DNA of 64,000 nucleotides from positions 2,418,001-2,482,000 of the forward strand of contig NZ_JAPEOZ010000001.1 in the NCBI RefSeq assembly GCF_026340655.1, written 5' to 3'. Shown here in pieces: positions 46,043 to 55,292 of the stretch. The position numbers and the translations under genes were made by a program. Every line of letters starts with the position of its first letter. Position 1 is the first letter of the stretch. A model generated the notes under the pieces. The model searched no databases, was not told the origin of the DNA, and saw only the letters and a list, made by a program, of their open reading frames with translations. The DNA comes from Streptomyces sp. NBC_01275. GTDB taxonomy: Bacteria > Actinomycetota > Actinomycetes > Streptomycetales > Streptomycetaceae.

Positions 46043-46903
46043 GTGAGCGAGTTGCGGTTCGTCCATATGGGCTTCGGTGCCGAGGCCGTCGAGTACCAGC
46101 GGGCCTGGGACGAGCAGCGCCGGGTGCACGCGGCCCGGTTCGCCGGCGAGACCCCCGACACCGTGCTGCTCCTCGAACACCCCCCGGTCTACACGGCGGG
46201 CCGGCGCACCGACCCGAGCGAGCGCCCCCTCGACGGCACCCCGGTCGTCGACGTGGACCGCGGCGGCAAGATCACCTGGCACGGCCCCGGCCAGCTGGTG
46301 GGCTACCCGATCCTCCAGCTCCCCCGCCCGGTGGACGTCGTCGCGCACGTACGACGCCTGGAGGACGCGCTGATCCGCACCTGCGCGGAGTTCGGCCTGG
46401 AGACCAGCCGGGTCGAGGGCCGCAGCGGGGTGTGGGTGCTGGGCGACCCGGTCGAGCAGCGGCCCTCGCTCGGCGGCCTGTCGCTGGACTTCGACCCCCG
46501 GCTGCAGGACGAGATGTTCGACCCGCGCCTCAACGGCCCGGAGTACGCCCCCTCCAACGCCGGCCAGCGCCGCGAGGACCGCAAGCTCGCACAGATCGGC
46601 ATCCGCGTCGCCAAGGGCGTCACGATGCACGGCTTCGCGCTGAACGTGAACCCGGACAACGCCTGGTTCGACCGGATCATCCCGTGCGGGATCCGGGACG
46701 CGGGCGTCGCCTCGCTCGCCGACGAGCTCGGCCGGGACGTCACGATCGCCGAGGTGCTGCCGGTCGTCGAGCGGCATCTGCGGGACGTCCTGGAGAACGC
46801 GGAGCTGAAGCCGCGCGAGATCGAGGCCAAGGTCACCGAGCCGAGCGCAGCCGGGCCGAGCGCGACCGCGCCGAAGGTGATCGAGAAGACACCGGCAGCC
46901 TGA
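46043..46903 (+). CDS. lipB: Octanoyl-[acyl-carrier-protein] transferase
   Basis: Transfers octanoate from ACP to lipoyl-domain lysines, the first step of lipoate assembly. The 286-residue product has [48 protein letters not shown] and [11 protein letters not shown] with the conserved Lys and Cys. GTG 46043 is fixed by GGGAGG eight bases upstream; an upstream in-frame ATG would add a repeat-encoded segment. lipA follows after 74 bases. The lipoylated targets include SucB encoded in this window. Confidence 0.95.
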   Translation: MSELRFVHMGFGAEAVEYQRAWDEQRRVHAARFAGETPDTVLLLEHPPVYTAGRRTDPSERPLDGTPVVDVDRGGKITWHGPGQLVGYPILQLPRPVDVVAHVRRLEDALIRTCAEFGLETSRVEGRSGVWVLGDPVEQRPSLGGLSLDFDPRLQDEMFDPRLNGPEYAPSNAGQRREDRKLAQIGIRVAKGVTMHGFALNVNPDNAWFDRIIPCGIRDAGVASLADELGRDVTIAEVLPVVERHLRDVLENAELKPREIEAKVTEPSAAGPSATAPKVIEKTPAA

Positions 46904-46977
46904 GACAGGCAGCGGGCTTTCAAATCCACGGGCGTACCCTTGAGCACGCCGAAGAATCAATCGCTAGGGAGCCGGTC

Positions 46978-47943
46978 GTGTCCGCAGTCGCACCCGACGG
47001 ACGCAAGATGCTGCGCCTGGAGGTCCGTAACGCCCAGACCCCCATCGAGCGCAAGCCCGAGTGGATCAAGACCCGGGCGAAAATGGGCCCCGAGTACACG
47101 AAGATGCAGAACCTGGTGAAGAGCGAGGGGCTGCACACCGTATGCCAGGAAGCCGGCTGCCCCAACATCTATGAGTGCTGGGAGGACCGCGAGGCGACCT
47201 TCCTCATCGGCGGCGACCAGTGCACCCGGCGCTGCGACTTCTGCCAGATCGACACCGGCAAGCCCGAGGCGCTGGACCGCGACGAGCCGCGTCGGGTCGG
47301 CGAGTCCGTGGTCACGATGGACCTGAACTACGCCACCATCACCGGCGTCGCCCGCGACGACCTGGAGGACGGCGGGGCCTGGCTGTACGCCGAGACGGTC
47401 CGGCAGATCCACGCCCAGACGGCCGAGCGGGAGTCCGGGCGGACGAAGGTGGAGCTGCTCGCCCCCGACTTCAACGCCGTTCCCGAGCAGCTGGCCGAGG
47501 TCTTCTCCTCGCGGCCCGAGGTCTTCGCGCACAACGTCGAGACCGTGCCGCGGATCTTCAAGCGGATCCGGCCCGGCTTCCGTTACGAGCGTTCCCTCCA
47601 GGTCATCACGGCCGCCCGCGACTTCGGGCTCGTCACCAAGTCGAACCTCATCCTCGGCATGGGCGAGACCCGCGAGGAGGTCAGCGAGGCGCTGCGGCAG
47701 CTGCACGACGCCGGGTGCGAGCTGGTCACCATCACGCAGTACCTGCGGCCCTCCCTGCGCCACCACCCCGTGGAGCGCTGGGTCAAGCCGCACGAGTTCG
47801 TGGAGCTCAAGGAGGAGGCCGAGCAGATCGGCTTCTCGGGCGTGATGTCGGGCCCGCTGGTACGGTCCTCCTACCGCGCCGGACGCCTGTACCAGATGGC
47901 TGTCGAGAAGCGCGGCGCGTACGTCGCCTCGCAGGCCGTCTGA
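46978..47943 (+). CDS. lipA: Lipoyl synthase
   Basis: Radical SAM enzyme that inserts two sulfurs into octanoyl-lysine. The 321-residue product has the radical SAM motif C82-x3-C86-x2-C89 (CTRRCDFC) and the auxiliary-cluster cysteines in [15 protein letters not shown] 46978 follows AGGGAG. It forms an operon-like pair with lipB. Confidence 0.97.
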   Translation: MSAVAPDGRKMLRLEVRNAQTPIERKPEWIKTRAKMGPEYTKMQNLVKSEGLHTVCQEAGCPNIYECWEDREATFLIGGDQCTRRCDFCQIDTGKPEALDRDEPRRVGESVVTMDLNYATITGVARDDLEDGGAWLYAETVRQIHAQTAERESGRTKVELLAPDFNAVPEQLAEVFSSRPEVFAHNVETVPRIFKRIRPGFRYERSLQVITAARDFGLVTKSNLILGMGETREEVSEALRQLHDAGCELVTITQYLRPSLRHHPVERWVKPHEFVELKEEAEQIGFSGVMSGPLVRSSYRAGRLYQMAVEKRGAYVASQAV

Positions 47944-48141
47944 CGCGGCGTCACCTCCCTTGCGCCGTACGGTCGCAAGCCGACTGTGTGAATTCGCGCA
48001 CAAGTTACTACTTGCCAGTAGTGACCGATATGACGCGGTCCTGACCGTCCTCGCTGATGAGGGCGTCCGTCAGGGCCGCGTCAGCGTTTCGGCCCACCGC
48101 ATCAAGGCTTCATTCGTGTTTGACCGGTCGGTCACGCCCTG

Positions 48142-48184
48142 GTAACACCAATCAGTGACGCTGGTGTCACATCACGTGCACCAG
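48142..48184 (+). promoter_or_regulatory. Phased GTNAC motifs and inverted repeat upstream of a small gene
   Basis: GTAAC (48142-48146) is followed by GTGAC (48155-48159), GTCAC (48166-48170) and TGCAC (48177-48181), the last three at an 11-bp period. CTGGTG/CACCAG (48161-48184) forms an inverted repeat around them. The pattern resembles GlnR or PhoP direct-repeat sites, but is not a clear match to either. Confidence 0.4.
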
Positions 48185-48224
48185 GCAACCCCGTATCCCA
48201 AGCCGTCCGAGGGGGACACCCACC

Positions 48225-48425
48225 ATGCAGGCCGCGCCCGTTCGCGCCACCGCGATCCCGACCTTCAGCACCGCACTGCGCGCCGTCGAGTCGCTGCTCA
48301 TGAGCAGCGGCCAGCGCACCGCCCGCCGCAACGCCTGGACCTCCGTCCTGGAGGACCGCCGTCGCGCCAAGGACCGGGTCGAGGCGCAGCGCGTCATCGA
48401 GTCGGTCGCCTCCGCCCGTCCCTGA
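48225..48425 (+). CDS. Small basic protein, 66 aa
   Basis: A short Arg/Ala-rich protein (MQAAPVRATAIPTFSTALRAVESLL, then RTARRNAWTSVLEDRRRAKDRVEAQRVIES) with a predicted C-terminal helix. I recall a small gene at the equivalent place in S. coelicolor reported among GlnR targets (SCO2195), but cannot confirm homology. Position between lipA and the glnA cluster is consistent. The 281-base gap upstream has the phased motifs annotated separately. Confidence 0.7.
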   Translation: MQAAPVRATAIPTFSTALRAVESLLMSSGQRTARRNAWTSVLEDRRRAKDRVEAQRVIESVASARP

Positions 48426-48490
48426 CCGCTCCCTCCCTGACCGCCCCTCCTGACCGCCCTCCTGCCGTCGTAGGCGCTTCCGAGGCCACG

Positions 48491-48496
48491 TAGACT
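48491..48496 (+). promoter_or_regulatory. -10 box TAGACT before the DUF4191 gene
   Basis: TAGACT ends seven bases before ATG 48504 and no ribosome site is present; leaderless arrangement. Confidence 0.4.
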
Positions 48497-48503
48497 TCGT
48501 GAC

Positions 48504-49208
48504 ATGGCGAGAAGTGACAGCGCGGCGGACGCCGCTAACCCCGGGCGACTGAAGCAGATCGCCCTGACGTACAAGATGACCCGCAAGGCCGACAAGACGA
48601 TCGGTCTGGTACTCGCGGGTGTCTTCCTCCTCACCTTCGGCGTCTTTCTCGCGATCGGTTTCCTGATCGGCCATCCGGTCTATCTCGGCATTCTGGGCTT
48701 CCTGCTCGCCTTCCTCGGGACGGCGATCGTGTTCGGGCGCCGGGCCGAGCGGGCCGCCTTCGGCCAGATGGAAGGGCAGCCGGGCGCTGCCGCCGCCGTG
48801 CTCGACAACATCGGCCGGGGCTGGTCGACCACCCCCGCGGTGGCGATGAACCGCAGCCAGGACGTGGTGCACCGGGCAGTCGGCAAGGCCGGCATCGTCC
48901 TGGTCGCCGAGGGCAACCCGAACCGGGTGAAGAGCCTGCTGGCCGCCGAGAAGAAGAAGATGAACCGCATCGTCGCGGACGTCCCGGTGCACGACGTGAT
49001 CGTCGGCACGGGCGAGGACCAGGTCGCGCTGAAGAAGCTGCGCACGACCATGCTGAAGCTCCCCCGCGTCCTCACCGGCCCCCAGGTGACCGCCACCAAC
49101 GACCGGCTGCGCGCGATGGGCGACCTGATGAGCAACATGCCCCTGCCCAAGGGCCCGATGCCGAAGGGCATGCGCCTCCCCAAGGGCGGCGGCGGCAAGG
49201 CCCGCTAA
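48504..49208 (+). CDS. DUF4191 membrane protein
   Basis: A 234-residue protein with a polar N-terminus (GRLKQIALTYKMTRKADKTIG), two close transmembrane helices (about 33-55 and 58-78) and a basic C-terminal region ending in Lys/Gly/Pro-rich sequence. This matches the actinobacterial DUF4191 family; function unknown. A perfect 56-bp palindrome follows as terminator. Confidence 0.88.
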   Translation: MARSDSAADAANPGRLKQIALTYKMTRKADKTIGLVLAGVFLLTFGVFLAIGFLIGHPVYLGILGFLLAFLGTAIVFGRRAERAAFGQMEGQPGAAAAVLDNIGRGWSTTPAVAMNRSQDVVHRAVGKAGIVLVAEGNPNRVKSLLAAEKKKMNRIVADVPVHDVIVGTGEDQVALKKLRTTMLKLPRVLTGPQVTATNDRLRAMGDLMSNMPLPKGPMPKGMRLPKGGGGKAR

Positions 49209-49234
49209 TTCCCTTGTACGGCTACTGAGTCCTC

Positions 49235-49290
49235 TTGATACGACGATGGGGGCGCCCGGAGATCTCCGGGCGCCCCCATCGTCGTATCAA
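49235..49290. terminator. Perfect 56-bp palindrome (terminator)
   Basis: Two 28-base arms (49235-49262 and 49263-49290) are exact reverse complements with no spacer, between convergent DUF4191 and RDD genes. The RNA hairpin would be exceptionally stable on both strands. Confidence 0.9.
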
Positions 49291-49291
49291 A

Positions 49292-49380
49292 GGCCGGTCC
49301 GTCGCGCCGGAAGCCGGTCCGTCGCGCCGGAAGCCGGTCCGTCGCGCCGGAAGCCGGTTCGTCGTATCGGAAGCCGGCCT
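49292..49380. repeat. 20-bp tandem repeat, about 4.4 copies
   Basis: Units AGCCGGTCCGTCGCGCCGGA at 49292, 49312, 49332 and a diverged fourth at 49352, whose GTCGTATC matches the end of the adjacent palindrome; a partial copy ends at 49380, nine bases from the RDD stop. Confidence 0.9.
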
Positions 49381-49388
49381 GGATCGGT

Positions 49389-49856
49389 CTAGATCCGGAC
49401 CTCGACCGTGCGGGCCAGTCGGTCGTGCAGGCCGCGGCCGTCGCGGTCCCAGACCAGGGCCGGGATCGCCAGGCAGAGCAGGACCGTGCGGACCAGCGCG
49501 CCCAAGGGGCGCACGGTGCCCGTCTCGGCGGAGACGACCCGCAGGCCGAAGAGGCGCTTGCCCGGCGTGAAGCCGAGCGTGCTCACCGTGAGGAGGCTCA
49601 CGGCGAGGAACACGAGCAGGGTCCAGTTGCTGGTGGCGGGGGTGTAGCCGTCCGTGATCAAGCTGTATGCGATCAACAGGCACACACCCCAGTCCACGGC
49701 CAGTGCGCCGAGCCGTCGCCCCGGGCGGGCGATCGAGCCCGGCCCCTCCTCCGGCAGGCCGAGCTGCTCGCCGCGGTATCCGAAGTCGACACCGGCTTCC
49801 TCGGCGGCCGCACGGGGGCCCGAGAGCCACGAACCGATTGCATCCCTCTTGTCCAC
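49389..49856 (-). CDS. RDD-domain membrane protein
   Basis: A 155-residue protein with the RDD family layout: [21 protein letters not shown] (the Arg-Asp motif), a central helix, [14 protein letters not shown], and [18 protein letters not shown] at the C-terminus. The function of the family is mostly transport-related but unknown here. GTG 49856 is the start. It lies divergent from glnA. Confidence 0.9.
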   Translation of the reverse strand: MDKRDAIGSWLSGPRAAAEEAGVDFGYRGEQLGLPEEGPGSIARPGRRLGALAVDWGVCLLIAYSLITDGYTPATSNWTLLVFLAVSLLTVSTLGFTPGKRLFGLRVVSAETGTVRPLGALVRTVLLCLAIPALVWDRDGRGLHDRLARTVEVRI

Positions 49857-49919
49857 CCGACCACCGTACTGCGAGCGTTTCGCGATACGGACACGAGGGG
49901 TGTACCGGACCGCATCCGG

Positions 49920-49957
49920 TTAACTTGTGCGAAACAAATGGGTCACGCACGAGAAAT
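49920..49957 (+). promoter_or_regulatory. GlnR-box-like site upstream of glnA
   Basis: TTAAC-N6-GAAAC-N6-GTCAC-N6-GAAAT at 49920-49957 matches the Streptomyces GlnR pattern gTnAc-n6-GaAAc in two tandem copies. It lies about 100 bases before the glnA start, suggesting nitrogen control by GlnR. Confidence 0.75.
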
Positions 49958-50053
49958 CACGCGTCCCTAGTGTCGGAAGCAGCGTGTGCCACCGCACTGG
50001 CCGCACGAACGAACTACCACCCCGGCTCGACGGTCGGGAGTAGGAGGAGCTGG

Positions 50054-51463
50054 ATGTTCCAGAACGCCGACGAGGCCAAGAAGTTCATCGCGGACGAGGA
50101 CGTCAAGTTCGTCGACGTCCGCTTCTGCGACCTGCCGGGCGTCATGCAGCACTTCACGCTGCCCGTCGAGGCGTTCGACCCGGACGAGGAGCTCGCCTTC
50201 GACGGTTCGTCGATCCGCGGCTTCCAGGCGATCCACGAGTCCGACATGGCGCTGCGCGCCGACCTGTCGACGGCGCGCGTGGACCCGTTCCGCCGCGACA
50301 AGACGGTGAACATCAACTTCTTCATCCACGACCCGATCACGGGCGAGCAGTACTCCCGTGACCCGCGCAACGTGGCCAAGAAGGCCGAGGCGTACCTGGC
50401 GTCGACCGGGATCGCGGACACCGCGTACTTCGGTCCCGAGGCCGAGTTCTACGTGTTCGACAGCGTGCGCTTCCAGACCTCCGCGAACGAGTCCTTCTAC
50501 CACATCGACTCCGAGGCCGGCGCCTGGAACACCGGTGCGGTCGACAACAACCGCGGTTACAAGGTCCGCTACAAGGGCGGCTACTTCCCGACCCCGCCGG
50601 TCGACCACTTCGCCGACCTGCGTGCGGAGATCTCCCTGGAGCTGGCCGCGTCCGGCCTCCAGGTCGAGCGCCAGCACCACGAGGTGGGCACCGCCGGCCA
50701 GGCCGAGATCAACTACAAGTTCAACACGCTGCTCGCCGCGGCCGACGACCTCCAGCTCTTCAAGTACATCGTGAAGAACGTCGCCTGGCGCAACGGCAAG
50801 ACCGCGACCTTCATGCCGAAGCCGATCTTCGGCGACAACGGCTCGGGCATGCACGTCCACCAGTCCCTGTGGACCGGCGGCCAGCCGCTCTTCTACGACG
50901 AGGCCGGCTACGCGGGCCTGTCGGACATGGCCCGCTACTACATCGGCGGCATCCTCAAGCACGCCCCGTCGCTGCTGGCCTTCACCAACCCGACGGTGAA
51001 CTCCTACCACCGTCTGGTGCCGGGCTTCGAGGCCCCGGTCAACCTGGTGTACTCGCAGCGCAACCGCTCCGCCGCCATGCGCATCCCGATCACGGGCTCC
51101 AACCCGAAGGCCAAGCGCGTCGAGTTCCGCGCGCCCGACTCCTCCGGCAACCCGTACCTCGCCTTCTCGGCCCTGCTCCTCGCGGGCCTCGACGGCATCA
51201 AGAACAAGATCGAGCCGGCCGAGCCGATCGACAAGGACCTCTACGAGCTGGCCCCCGAGGAGCACGCGGGCGTCGCCCAGGTCCCGACCTCCCTCCCGGC
51301 CGTCCTCGACCGCCTCGAGGCCGACCACGAGTTCCTGCTCGCGGGCGACGTCTTCACGTCCGACCTGATCGAGACGTGGATCGACTTCAAGCGCACGAAC
51401 GAGATCGCCCCGCTCCAGCTGCGTCCGCACCCGCACGAGTTCGAGCTGTACTTCGACGTGTGA
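50054..51463 (+). CDS. glnA: Glutamine synthetase type I (GSI-beta)
   Basis: ATP-dependent synthesis of glutamine from glutamate and ammonia. The 469-residue dodecamer-forming enzyme has FDGSSIRGF, the metal-binding [21 protein letters not shown] and NRSAAMRIP motifs. Tyr397 in [10 protein letters not shown] is the adenylylation site, so activity is probably controlled by GlnE. ATG 50054 follows GGAGTAGGAGGAGC. A GlnR-like box is upstream and a terminator downstream. Confidence 0.97.
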   Translation: MFQNADEAKKFIADEDVKFVDVRFCDLPGVMQHFTLPVEAFDPDEELAFDGSSIRGFQAIHESDMALRADLSTARVDPFRRDKTVNINFFIHDPITGEQYSRDPRNVAKKAEAYLASTGIADTAYFGPEAEFYVFDSVRFQTSANESFYHIDSEAGAWNTGAVDNNRGYKVRYKGGYFPTPPVDHFADLRAEISLELAASGLQVERQHHEVGTAGQAEINYKFNTLLAAADDLQLFKYIVKNVAWRNGKTATFMPKPIFGDNGSGMHVHQSLWTGGQPLFYDEAGYAGLSDMARYYIGGILKHAPSLLAFTNPTVNSYHRLVPGFEAPVNLVYSQRNRSAAMRIPITGSNPKAKRVEFRAPDSSGNPYLAFSALLLAGLDGIKNKIEPAEPIDKDLYELAPEEHAGVAQVPTSLPAVLDRLEADHEFLLAGDVFTSDLIETWIDFKRTNEIAPLQLRPHPHEFELYFDV

Positions 51464-51517
51464 TCGAACCGCGGCTCGCCAAGAGCCCGTGAAGAGCCCG
51501 TCGAGCCTCTTCGACTG

Positions 51518-51549
51518 CGCCCCCGCCCCCGTTTCTCGGGGCGGGGGCG
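51518..51549 (+). terminator. Intrinsic terminator after glnA
   Basis: A 12-bp stem (51518-51529 with 51538-51549) and eight-base loop with T-rich centre. Confidence 0.8.
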
Positions 51550-51639
51550 TCGTCGTATGGTTTCTGGCACTGCTGTTCGACAGTGATGGTCTTGGCAGAG
51601 GCAGCCAGAGGCAGACAGAGGTAACGGGGAGATACGGGG

Positions 51640-51897
51640 ATGTCCGAACAGAACGACCAGGAGCGGGAGTTCGACCTCAAGTGGGCGGACGGGGCCGCGC
51701 ACAAGGAGCCCTCGGCGCGGGCGCGGATGCTGGCCGCCCGCTGGAAGGAGAGCCCTCCGGAGCCGGTGCCCTTCCGGGGCGACCCGAGGCCGGTGGCCCC
51801 GCGCCGGTCGTCGTGGGTGTCGACGACGATCGTGCTGGGGTGTGTGGCGGCGGTGATCCTGCTGCTGGGGTACGCACGGTTCCAGGCGCCGTACTAG
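51640..51897 (+). CDS. Small single-span membrane protein, 85 aa
   Basis: A hydrophilic N-terminal region of about 58 residues (MSEQNDQEREFDLKWADG) followed by one C-terminal helix (WVSTTIVLGCVAAVILLLGYARF), so it is tail-anchored with N-in. Family unknown. Its TAG shares its last base with the GTG of the next gene. Confidence 0.78.
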   Translation: MSEQNDQEREFDLKWADGAAHKEPSARARMLAARWKESPPEPVPFRGDPRPVAPRRSSWVSTTIVLGCVAAVILLLGYARFQAPY

Positions 51898-53252
51898 TGG
51901 TGCCGGGGGTACGGGTGCGGGTGGACCTCGGCCGGGGGGCCGCGGCCGCTCGGCGGCTGGCCGAGGGCACGGTGCTGCGGGACGTGGTCGACGTCGGCGC
52001 ACCCGCCTCGTGGCTGGAGCTCGACGAGGGGGTGCGGTCCAGCGAGTGGTCCTACTCGCTCCATGTCCCCACTGCCTGGGAGCAGAGCGAGGGGGGACAG
52101 GCGCTGGCCGCCGCCCTCCGCTCCGGCGAGCCGCTCACCGAGTCGCAGCTGGCCCTCGCCCTGTGCCATCGCGACGGCCGGATCCGGGGGGCCGTGCTCG
52201 GACGGGTCGCGGACCGCCCCGATCTGCTGCCGCTGCTGGTGCTGCGGTGCGCCGACTGGGCGGAGCCGGTACGGCGGCGGGCGCGCGGGCAGCTGAGCGA
52301 ACTGCTCGACGCCGGTCGGGCGGTCGCCCTGCTGCCGCTGATCCTGCGCATCGAACGCCGTCGGCGGGCCGGCTTCGTCACCGAGCTGGCCGACGGACTG
52401 CTGCGTGAAGCACCGCGTGACGTCCTGACACCGCTGTACACCGACCCCGACCGCGTCGTCCGCCGCTTCGCCCACCGGCTCGCCGTCGAGCGGGGGCTCC
52501 TCTCCCCCGTCGAGCTGGCCCGTGTGGCCGCACGGGAGGAGGACGCCGTCGTCCAGACCCTGTGCGCCGAGGCCGCCGTGGCGGCCATCACAGAGGGCGA
52601 CCCGTACGACGGTGTGCTCGAACCGCTGCTCGGCGCGCGCAGCCCCCGCGTGCGGTCCGTCGGGGTGACCGCGCTGCGGCGGGCCGGGCGGGCGGCGGAG
52701 GCGGTGGGGTTCCTGGCCGACCGGTCGGGCCTGGTGCGGGCCTGCGCACGGTATGCCGTACGGCAGCGCGGGATCGATCCGCTGCCCTGGTACCGGGAGC
52801 GGTGCGCGGACCCGGGCGACCCGGCGCTGCCGCCGGGCGCGGCGGTCGGGCTGGCGGAGTGCGGCGGGCGTGCCGACGCCGAGGCCTTGTGGGCGCTGCT
52901 GGCGCACCCCGTCCCCCGGGTGCGGGCCCAGGCCGTGGCCGGGCTGCGGGTGCTGGACACGGCGGACGCACGACGGCTGTGGCCGCTGCTCGACGATCCG
53001 GCGCCGGGGGTGGTGCGGGAGGTGCTCCTGGCGGTTCTGCCGTCCCCGGCGCTGGCGCGGTGGGAGTGGCTGGCCGAGCGGCTCCGCGCCGAGCGGCCGC
53101 GGCATGTGCGGGTCGCCGCCTTCCGGCTGGCGCTGGAGCAGGGCGGGAGCGTGCTGGAGCAGGCGGCGGTCGTGCTGCGGGACGATCCGGATCCGCTGGT
53201 GCGGGAGCGGGCGGCTCGGGTCGCCGTGCCGGGGCCGCGCCGACGGCCGTAG
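51897..53252 (+). CDS. HEAT-repeat-like protein
   Basis: About 450 residues, Leu/Arg/Ala-rich, consisting of helical repeats of roughly 30 residues, for example HRDGRIRGAVLGRVADRPDL and LLDDPAPGVVREVLLAVLPS. This is the pattern of HEAT/ARM solenoids, probably a protein-protein scaffold. The first start GTG 51897 overlaps the upstream stop by one base; GTG 51900 is equally possible. No catalytic residue pattern was found. Confidence 0.72.
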   Translation: MVPGVRVRVDLGRGAAAARRLAEGTVLRDVVDVGAPASWLELDEGVRSSEWSYSLHVPTAWEQSEGGQALAAALRSGEPLTESQLALALCHRDGRIRGAVLGRVADRPDLLPLLVLRCADWAEPVRRRARGQLSELLDAGRAVALLPLILRIERRRRAGFVTELADGLLREAPRDVLTPLYTDPDRVVRRFAHRLAVERGLLSPVELARVAAREEDAVVQTLCAEAAVAAITEGDPYDGVLEPLLGARSPRVRSVGVTALRRAGRAAEAVGFLADRSGLVRACARYAVRQRGIDPLPWYRERCADPGDPALPPGAAVGLAECGGRADAEALWALLAHPVPRVRAQAVAGLRVLDTADARRLWPLLDDPAPGVVREVLLAVLPSPALARWEWLAERLRAERPRHVRVAAFRLALEQGGSVLEQAAVVLRDDPDPLVRERAARVAVPGPRRRP

Positions 53253-53376
53253 CCGGGGCCGCCACAGGGACCTTTTGCTCCGCCTAGGGCCGTTACGGAC
53301 CCGTTCATGGGACGGGTGCGGGCGGGAGCGGTGCACACTTGCAGTGGGACGAGTGCCTGACTGCGGGGTGATGCAG

Positions 53377-54297
53377 ATGCAGAGCCGTTTCCGGAGCGAC
53401 CGGCAGCTGACCGTGCGGATGACGGTCACCTTGTTCCTGCTCGGACTCCTGTACGTGGCGTTCGTCGCCGCGTTGATCGTGTTGTTGAAGTCGTGGGTGC
53501 TGGTCGTGGTCGTCGCGGCGGGGATGCTCGGCGCGCAGTACTGGTTCTCCGACCGGATCGCGCTGTTCGCGATGCGCGGGCGGGTCGTGGAGCGCGAGGA
53601 GTATCCCGAGCTGCACGCGGTGATCGACCGGCTGTGCGCGATCGCGGACATGCCCAAACCGGTGGTCGCCGTGTCGGAGCTGGACATGCCGAACGCGTTC
53701 GCGACCGGCCGCAACCCCGACAACGCCGTGGTCTGCGTGACGACCGGGCTGCTACGGCGGCTGGAGCCCGCGGAGCTGGAGGGCGTGCTGGCGCACGAGC
53801 TGTCGCACGTGGCGCACAAGGACGTCGCCGTGATCACGGTCGCGTCCTTCCTCGGGGTGATCGCGGGACTGATCGTGCGGTTCGCGTTCTACTCACAGCT
53901 GTTCGGCGGCGGGCGCAGGGACCAGAACACGGCGCTCGTCTTCGCGGCCGTGATGGGGATCTCCGCGACCGTGTACGCGATCAGCTTCCTGCTCATCCGG
54001 GCCCTGTCCCGGTACCGGGAGCTGGCGGCGGACCGGGCGGCGGCGCACCTCACCGGCCGGCCCTCGGCGCTCGCCTCCGCGCTGACGAAGGTCTCGGGCG
54101 ACATCGCCCGGATCCCGACCAAGGACCTGCGGACCGCGCAGGCCTTCAACGCCTTCTACTTCACCCCGGCGCTGGGCTCCGAGCCCGGTGTCGCCAATCT
54201 CTTCTCGACCCACCCGAGCCTGGAGCAGCGGCTCGACCAGCTGGGGCGGATCTCCGCCGAGCTGGGCGAAGCGGCCACGCCCGGGACGAAAGGCTGA
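53377..54297 (+). CDS. htpX: HtpX-like membrane metalloprotease (M48)
   Basis: A 306-residue M48 protease with two N-terminal helices (about 18-40 and 42-60), the zinc motif HELSH at residues 140-144 and a downstream RELAADRAAAHLTGRPSALASAL that supplies the third ligand. HtpX degrades damaged membrane proteins. I chose ATG 53377 with GGGG eight bases upstream; ATG 53371 is too close. It is followed after two bases by pspAB, so the two are likely co-transcribed. Confidence 0.93.
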   Translation: MQSRFRSDRQLTVRMTVTLFLLGLLYVAFVAALIVLLKSWVLVVVVAAGMLGAQYWFSDRIALFAMRGRVVEREEYPELHAVIDRLCAIADMPKPVVAVSELDMPNAFATGRNPDNAVVCVTTGLLRRLEPAELEGVLAHELSHVAHKDVAVITVASFLGVIAGLIVRFAFYSQLFGGGRRDQNTALVFAAVMGISATVYAISFLLIRALSRYRELAADRAAAHLTGRPSALASALTKVSGDIARIPTKDLRTAQAFNAFYFTPALGSEPGVANLFSTHPSLEQRLDQLGRISAELGEAATPGTKG

Positions 54298-54299
54298 CG

Positions 54300-54905
54300 A
54301 TGGGGCTGCTGGACATCCTGCTGGGCCGGACGAAACCGGTCACACCCGACCTCGACCAGCTGTTCGCGCTGCCCTCGGCGGCGGTGACGCTGGAGGCGGC
54401 GGCAGGGTTCGTGCCCACCGGGCACGGCGCGGTGTGCTTCGCCACGGTCGAGGGCGGGGCCTTCGAGCAGACGCACCGCGAGGTCCAGGCGCTCCTCGAC
54501 GCGGACACCGAGCGCACCGGCGACCCGGTGCAGCTGCTGCGGGACGACTACGGCTACTCCTGGCTGCTCTCCCGCCGCGCCCCCGACCAGCTGCCGCTCC
54601 TGGTCAACGATCTGCACGCGGTGAACAGCGCGATGGAGGTCAACGGCTTCGGGCCGCAACTGCTGTGCTCCCTGGCCGGGTTCGAGGAACAGAGACCCGA
54701 GGGTTCCGGGGGCGGCGGACGGCGGCTGGCACTCGTGTACCTCTACAAGCGTGGTTCGTACTACCCGTTCGCGCCGCTGCCCGGTTCGGGGCAGCGGCGC
54801 GACAACGCACTGGAACTCCAGGTCAAGGCGGTCCTCGCGAACGACCTGCGGATCGAGCCGGACCTCAGCCGCTGGTTCCCGGTATGGGGAGCCCCCGGCC
54901 TGTAG
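54300..54905 (+). CDS. pspAB: PspA-associated protein PspAB
   Basis: A 201-residue soluble protein starting MGLLDILLGRTKPV, with the pattern of PspAB domain proteins that accompany HtpX and PspA in actinobacteria (LDQLFALPSAAVTLE, DDYGYSWLLSR, VYLYKRGSYYPFAPLPGSGQRRDN). It begins two bases after the htpX stop. Together with pspA/pspAA earlier in the window it suggests a split envelope-stress system. Confidence 0.86.
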   Translation: MGLLDILLGRTKPVTPDLDQLFALPSAAVTLEAAAGFVPTGHGAVCFATVEGGAFEQTHREVQALLDADTERTGDPVQLLRDDYGYSWLLSRRAPDQLPLLVNDLHAVNSAMEVNGFGPQLLCSLAGFEEQRPEGSGGGGRRLALVYLYKRGSYYPFAPLPGSGQRRDNALELQVKAVLANDLRIEPDLSRWFPVWGAPGL

Positions 54906-54927
54906 CGCACCGATCGGTCACCGGTCG

Positions 54928-55185
54928 CTACAGGCCGCGCTCACGGCGGTAACGGCGCTCCCACTTGGCCTGGGTGTCCCGGCGCTCGCGGTACGCCTTG
55001 TACGTGGTCGGCGCGGCGGTCGGCGCGGGGCCTGTCCCGGCGGGACCGGGCGTGGACCCGGACGACGAGCCTCGCCCGTAGCGCACGTACAGGAAGAGGA
55101 CGGCGACGGCCGCGAGCCAGTAGGCGTGGTCTCCGAATCCCAGGACCACCAGAACGGCGGTGCCGGAGAGTACGACGGTGCCCAT
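54928..55185 (-). CDS. Small conserved membrane protein, 85 aa
   Basis: Two short hydrophobic segments at the N-terminus (TVVLSGTAVLVVLGF and AYWLAAVAVLFLYVRY) followed by a Ser/Pro-rich linker and a basic tail (YKAYRERRDTQAKWERRYRRERG). ATG 55185 is fixed by AAGGAGG six bases upstream; an open frame to 55233 adds nothing plausible. Confidence 0.78.
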   Translation of the reverse strand: MGTVVLSGTAVLVVLGFGDHAYWLAAVAVLFLYVRYGRGSSSGSTPGPAGTGPAPTAAPTTYKAYRERRDTQAKWERRYRRERGL

Positions 55186-55292
55186 GGGGTGCCTCCTTCC
55201 TGGGGATGTCGTCCACAGTACGGACACCGTCACTCACCGTGCATCTCCTTTTCCCGGACGGCCCGTCGAGCGAGCCGTGAGTGAATGGGGGC

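Noticed and set aside
47960..48145. 61-codon open frame after lipA
   Set aside because: No ribosome site and no third-position bias; it lies in the region with regulatory-looking repeats.
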